A stretch of 6,008 nt of DNA from Chloroflexi bacterium RBG_16_72_14 (lineage in GTDB: Bacteria > Chloroflexota > Limnocylindria > Limnocylindrales > CSP1-4). Below, one piece after another: positions 4,686 through 6,008 of this stretch (its first letter is position 1; the number at the start of each line of letters is the position of its first letter). The DNA lies in assembly GCA_001797035.1 (NCBI GenBank), contig MGOE01000090.1, positions 114,311 through 120,318 of the forward strand, given 5' to 3'. Position numbers and translations under genes: made by a program. Below the pieces are notes generated by a model that was not told where the DNA came from, did not search any database, and saw only the letters and a list, made by a program, of their open reading frames with translations.

Positions 4686-6008
4686 TCAGTAGGGATACGG
4701 GAAGGACTTCGGCTGGTCCCGGACCGTGACCCACTGCCACTCGGTGAACTCGTCCCAGTTGGCCGGGCCGCCGAACCGCGAGCCGTTGCCCGAGGCGCCC
4801 ATGCCGCCGAACGGGATCGTCGCCTCGTCGTTCACGGTCTGGTCGTTGACGTGGACCATCCCGGACCGGAACCGCTGGGCGAGCGCCAGGCCGCGCGAGA
4901 TCGAGCGCGAATACACGGCCCCGGTCAGCCCGTACTCGCTGTCGTTGACCAGCGCGAGCGCCTCCTCGTCCGTGTCGAACACGACGACCGGCGCGACCGG
5001 GCCGAAGACCTCCTCGCGCCACGCGGCCTGGTCGGCGGTGACGTCCGTGAGCACCGTCGGCCGGTAGAACAGGCCCTCGTGCGTACCGCCGATGACGACC
5101 CTCGCGCCGGCCTCGACCGAGCGGCGCACGATGCCATCCACCCGCTCGAGCTGCTTCTGGTTGACGATCGGGCCGAGGTCGACCTCCTCGCGATAGGGGT
5201 CGCCCAGCCGGAGGCGCCCGGCCTTCTCGGCCAACAGGTCCACGTACTCCGCGGCCACGCTGCGGTGGACGATGTGGCGCCCGGTCGCGAAGCACACCTG
5301 GCCCTGGAACTGGAACGAGGCGAAGGCGCCGGCGGACGCCGCCGCCTCGAGGTCCGCGTCGTCGAGCACGACGAAGGCGTTGTTGCCGCCCAGCTCGAGC
5401 GACACCCGCTTGAGCAGGCCGCCCGCCAGGCTGCCGACCCGCCGTCCCGCGGCCGTCGAGCCGGTGAACGACACCCGGTTGACGTTCGGATCCGTGACGA
5501 TCGCCTCGCCGACGTCGGCGCCGCCGATGACGACCTGGAGCAGGCCCTCGGGCAGGCCGGCGTCGCGGAACACGGACTCGAACATGGCGCCGCCGCAGAC
5601 CGGGGTCTGGGGGTCCGGCTTGAGGACGACGGCGTTGCCCAGCGCGAGGGCCGGCGCCACGACCCGCATGCCCAGTACGCTCGGCGAGTTCCAGGGCGTG
5701 ATCGCGCCGATCACGCCGGCCGGCACGCGGCGGACCATCGACAGCCGGCCCGGCACGACGCTCGGCACCAGCTGGCCGTAGGGCTGGAACGGCATCGTCG
5801 CCGCCGCGTGGAGCTCGCCAACGGTGAAGTTCTGCTCGTGGTGCATCTTGTTGTGGACGGCGCCGGTCTCGCGCTGCGTCCACGACCCGAACTCCGGCCG
5901 GTGGGCCTCGTAGATCTCGGCGGCTCGCCGCAGGATCCCGGCCCGCTCGACGTAGCTTGTCCCGGCCCACGCCGGCTGGGCCGCGGCGGCCGCGGCGGCG
6001 GCCCGCGC
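4686..6008 (-). CDS. NAD(P)+-dependent aldehyde dehydrogenase, benzaldehyde-dehydrogenase (XylC) type, 5' end outside window
   Basis: 440 codons are visible. The frame stays open to the window edge, and its upstream part reads as real ALDH N-terminal sequence (Ala-rich helix, then QPAWAGTSYVERAGILRRAA), so the start lies outside and perhaps 40-50 residues are missing. Cytoplasmic ALDHs oxidise an aldehyde to a carboxylate through a cysteine thiohemiacetal. In visible-residue numbering, the oxyanion-hole N107 sits in TPWNSP, the cofactor-contacting K130 in LKPDP, FTGST at 181-185, the general base E205 in ELGG, the nucleophile C239 in GQVCFATGR, and E333 in EEVFGP. The C-terminal NDQTVNDEATIPFGGMGASG (389-408), then RFGGPANWDEFTEWQWVTV, resembles NAD-dependent benzaldehyde dehydrogenases of the XylC type, and aromatic or other hydrophobic aldehydes are plausible substrates. 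That match is from memory and is weaker evidence than the family call. It is the first visible gene of the operon; the repressor starts 7 nt after its stop. Confidence 0.92.
   Translation of the reverse strand, partial: ARAAAAAAAAQPAWAGTSYVERAGILRRAAEIYEAHRPEFGSWTQRETGAVHNKMHHEQNFTVGELHAAATMPFQPYGQLVPSVVPGRLSMVRRVPAGVIGAITPWNSPSVLGMRVVAPALALGNAVVLKPDPQTPVCGGAMFESVFRDAGLPEGLLQVVIGGADVGEAIVTDPNVNRVSFTGSTAAGRRVGSLAGGLLKRVSLELGGNNAFVVLDDADLEAAASAGAFASFQFQGQVCFATGRHIVHRSVAAEYVDLLAEKAGRLRLGDPYREEVDLGPIVNQKQLERVDGIVRRSVEAGARVVIGGTHEGLFYRPTVLTDVTADQAAWREEVFGPVAPVVVFDTDEEALALVNDSEYGLTGAVYSRSISRGLALAQRFRSGMVHVNDQTVNDEATIPFGGMGASGNGSRFGGPANWDEFTEWQWVTVRDQPKSFPYPY

Noticed and set aside
4686..5846. Aldehyde dehydrogenase starting at the internal ATG at 5846 (386 residues)
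   Set aside because: The frame continues upstream to the window edge and encodes conserved ALDH N-terminal sequence such as ERAGILRRAA, so this Met is internal and the gene is 5'-truncated by the window.
4318..5970. A 550-codon minus-strand open frame overlapping the aldehyde dehydrogenase and repressor genes
   Set aside because: It is an Arg/Gly/Pro-rich alternative frame running through two genes with full family signatures.

Overview
This is a GC-rich bacterial window (roughly 70% G+C by eye, with G/C at most third codon positions). Every credible gene lies on the minus strand, so transcription runs from high to low coordinates. The composition, the LacI-type regulator and the catabolic enzyme families would fit Actinomycetota, Chloroflexota, Rokubacteria-like lineages or a GC-rich proteobacterium. 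Nothing in the sequence settles the lineage, and there are no RNA genes.

Layout in the direction of transcription. First comes an NAD(P)+-dependent aldehyde dehydrogenase of the benzaldehyde-dehydrogenase (XylC-like) type (6008 to 4686), whose 5' end lies beyond the window. After 7 nt follows a LacI-family repressor with a GTG start (4678 to 3611). An ATGA overlap leads into a DapA/NanA-superfamily class I aldolase-like protein (3614 to 2700). A TGATG overlap leads into a classical short-chain dehydrogenase/reductase (2700 to 1945). These four genes are almost certainly one operon. A 322-bp non-coding stretch (1944 to 1623) follows, then a complete family I CoA-transferase of the propionate CoA-transferase/YdiF type (1622 to 21), probably with its own regulatory input.

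By inference, the genes form an accessory catabolic module. The lyase would cleave or dehydrate a 2-oxo acid or related compound, the SDR would interconvert a hydroxyl and a carbonyl, the aldehyde dehydrogenase would oxidise an aldehyde to an acid, and the CoA-transferase would activate a short acid as its CoA thioester. The internal LacI protein would sense a pathway ligand. The substrate cannot be read from the sequence.

Two points stand out. The DapA-like protein keeps the Schiff-base lysine but lacks most of the other residues needed for dihydrodipicolinate synthase chemistry. The intergenic region carries three related 24-bp elements sharing a TGTGCAT core, one inverted relative to the other two, which look like binding sites for an unidentified regulator. 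No CRISPR array, mobile element or defence system is visible.
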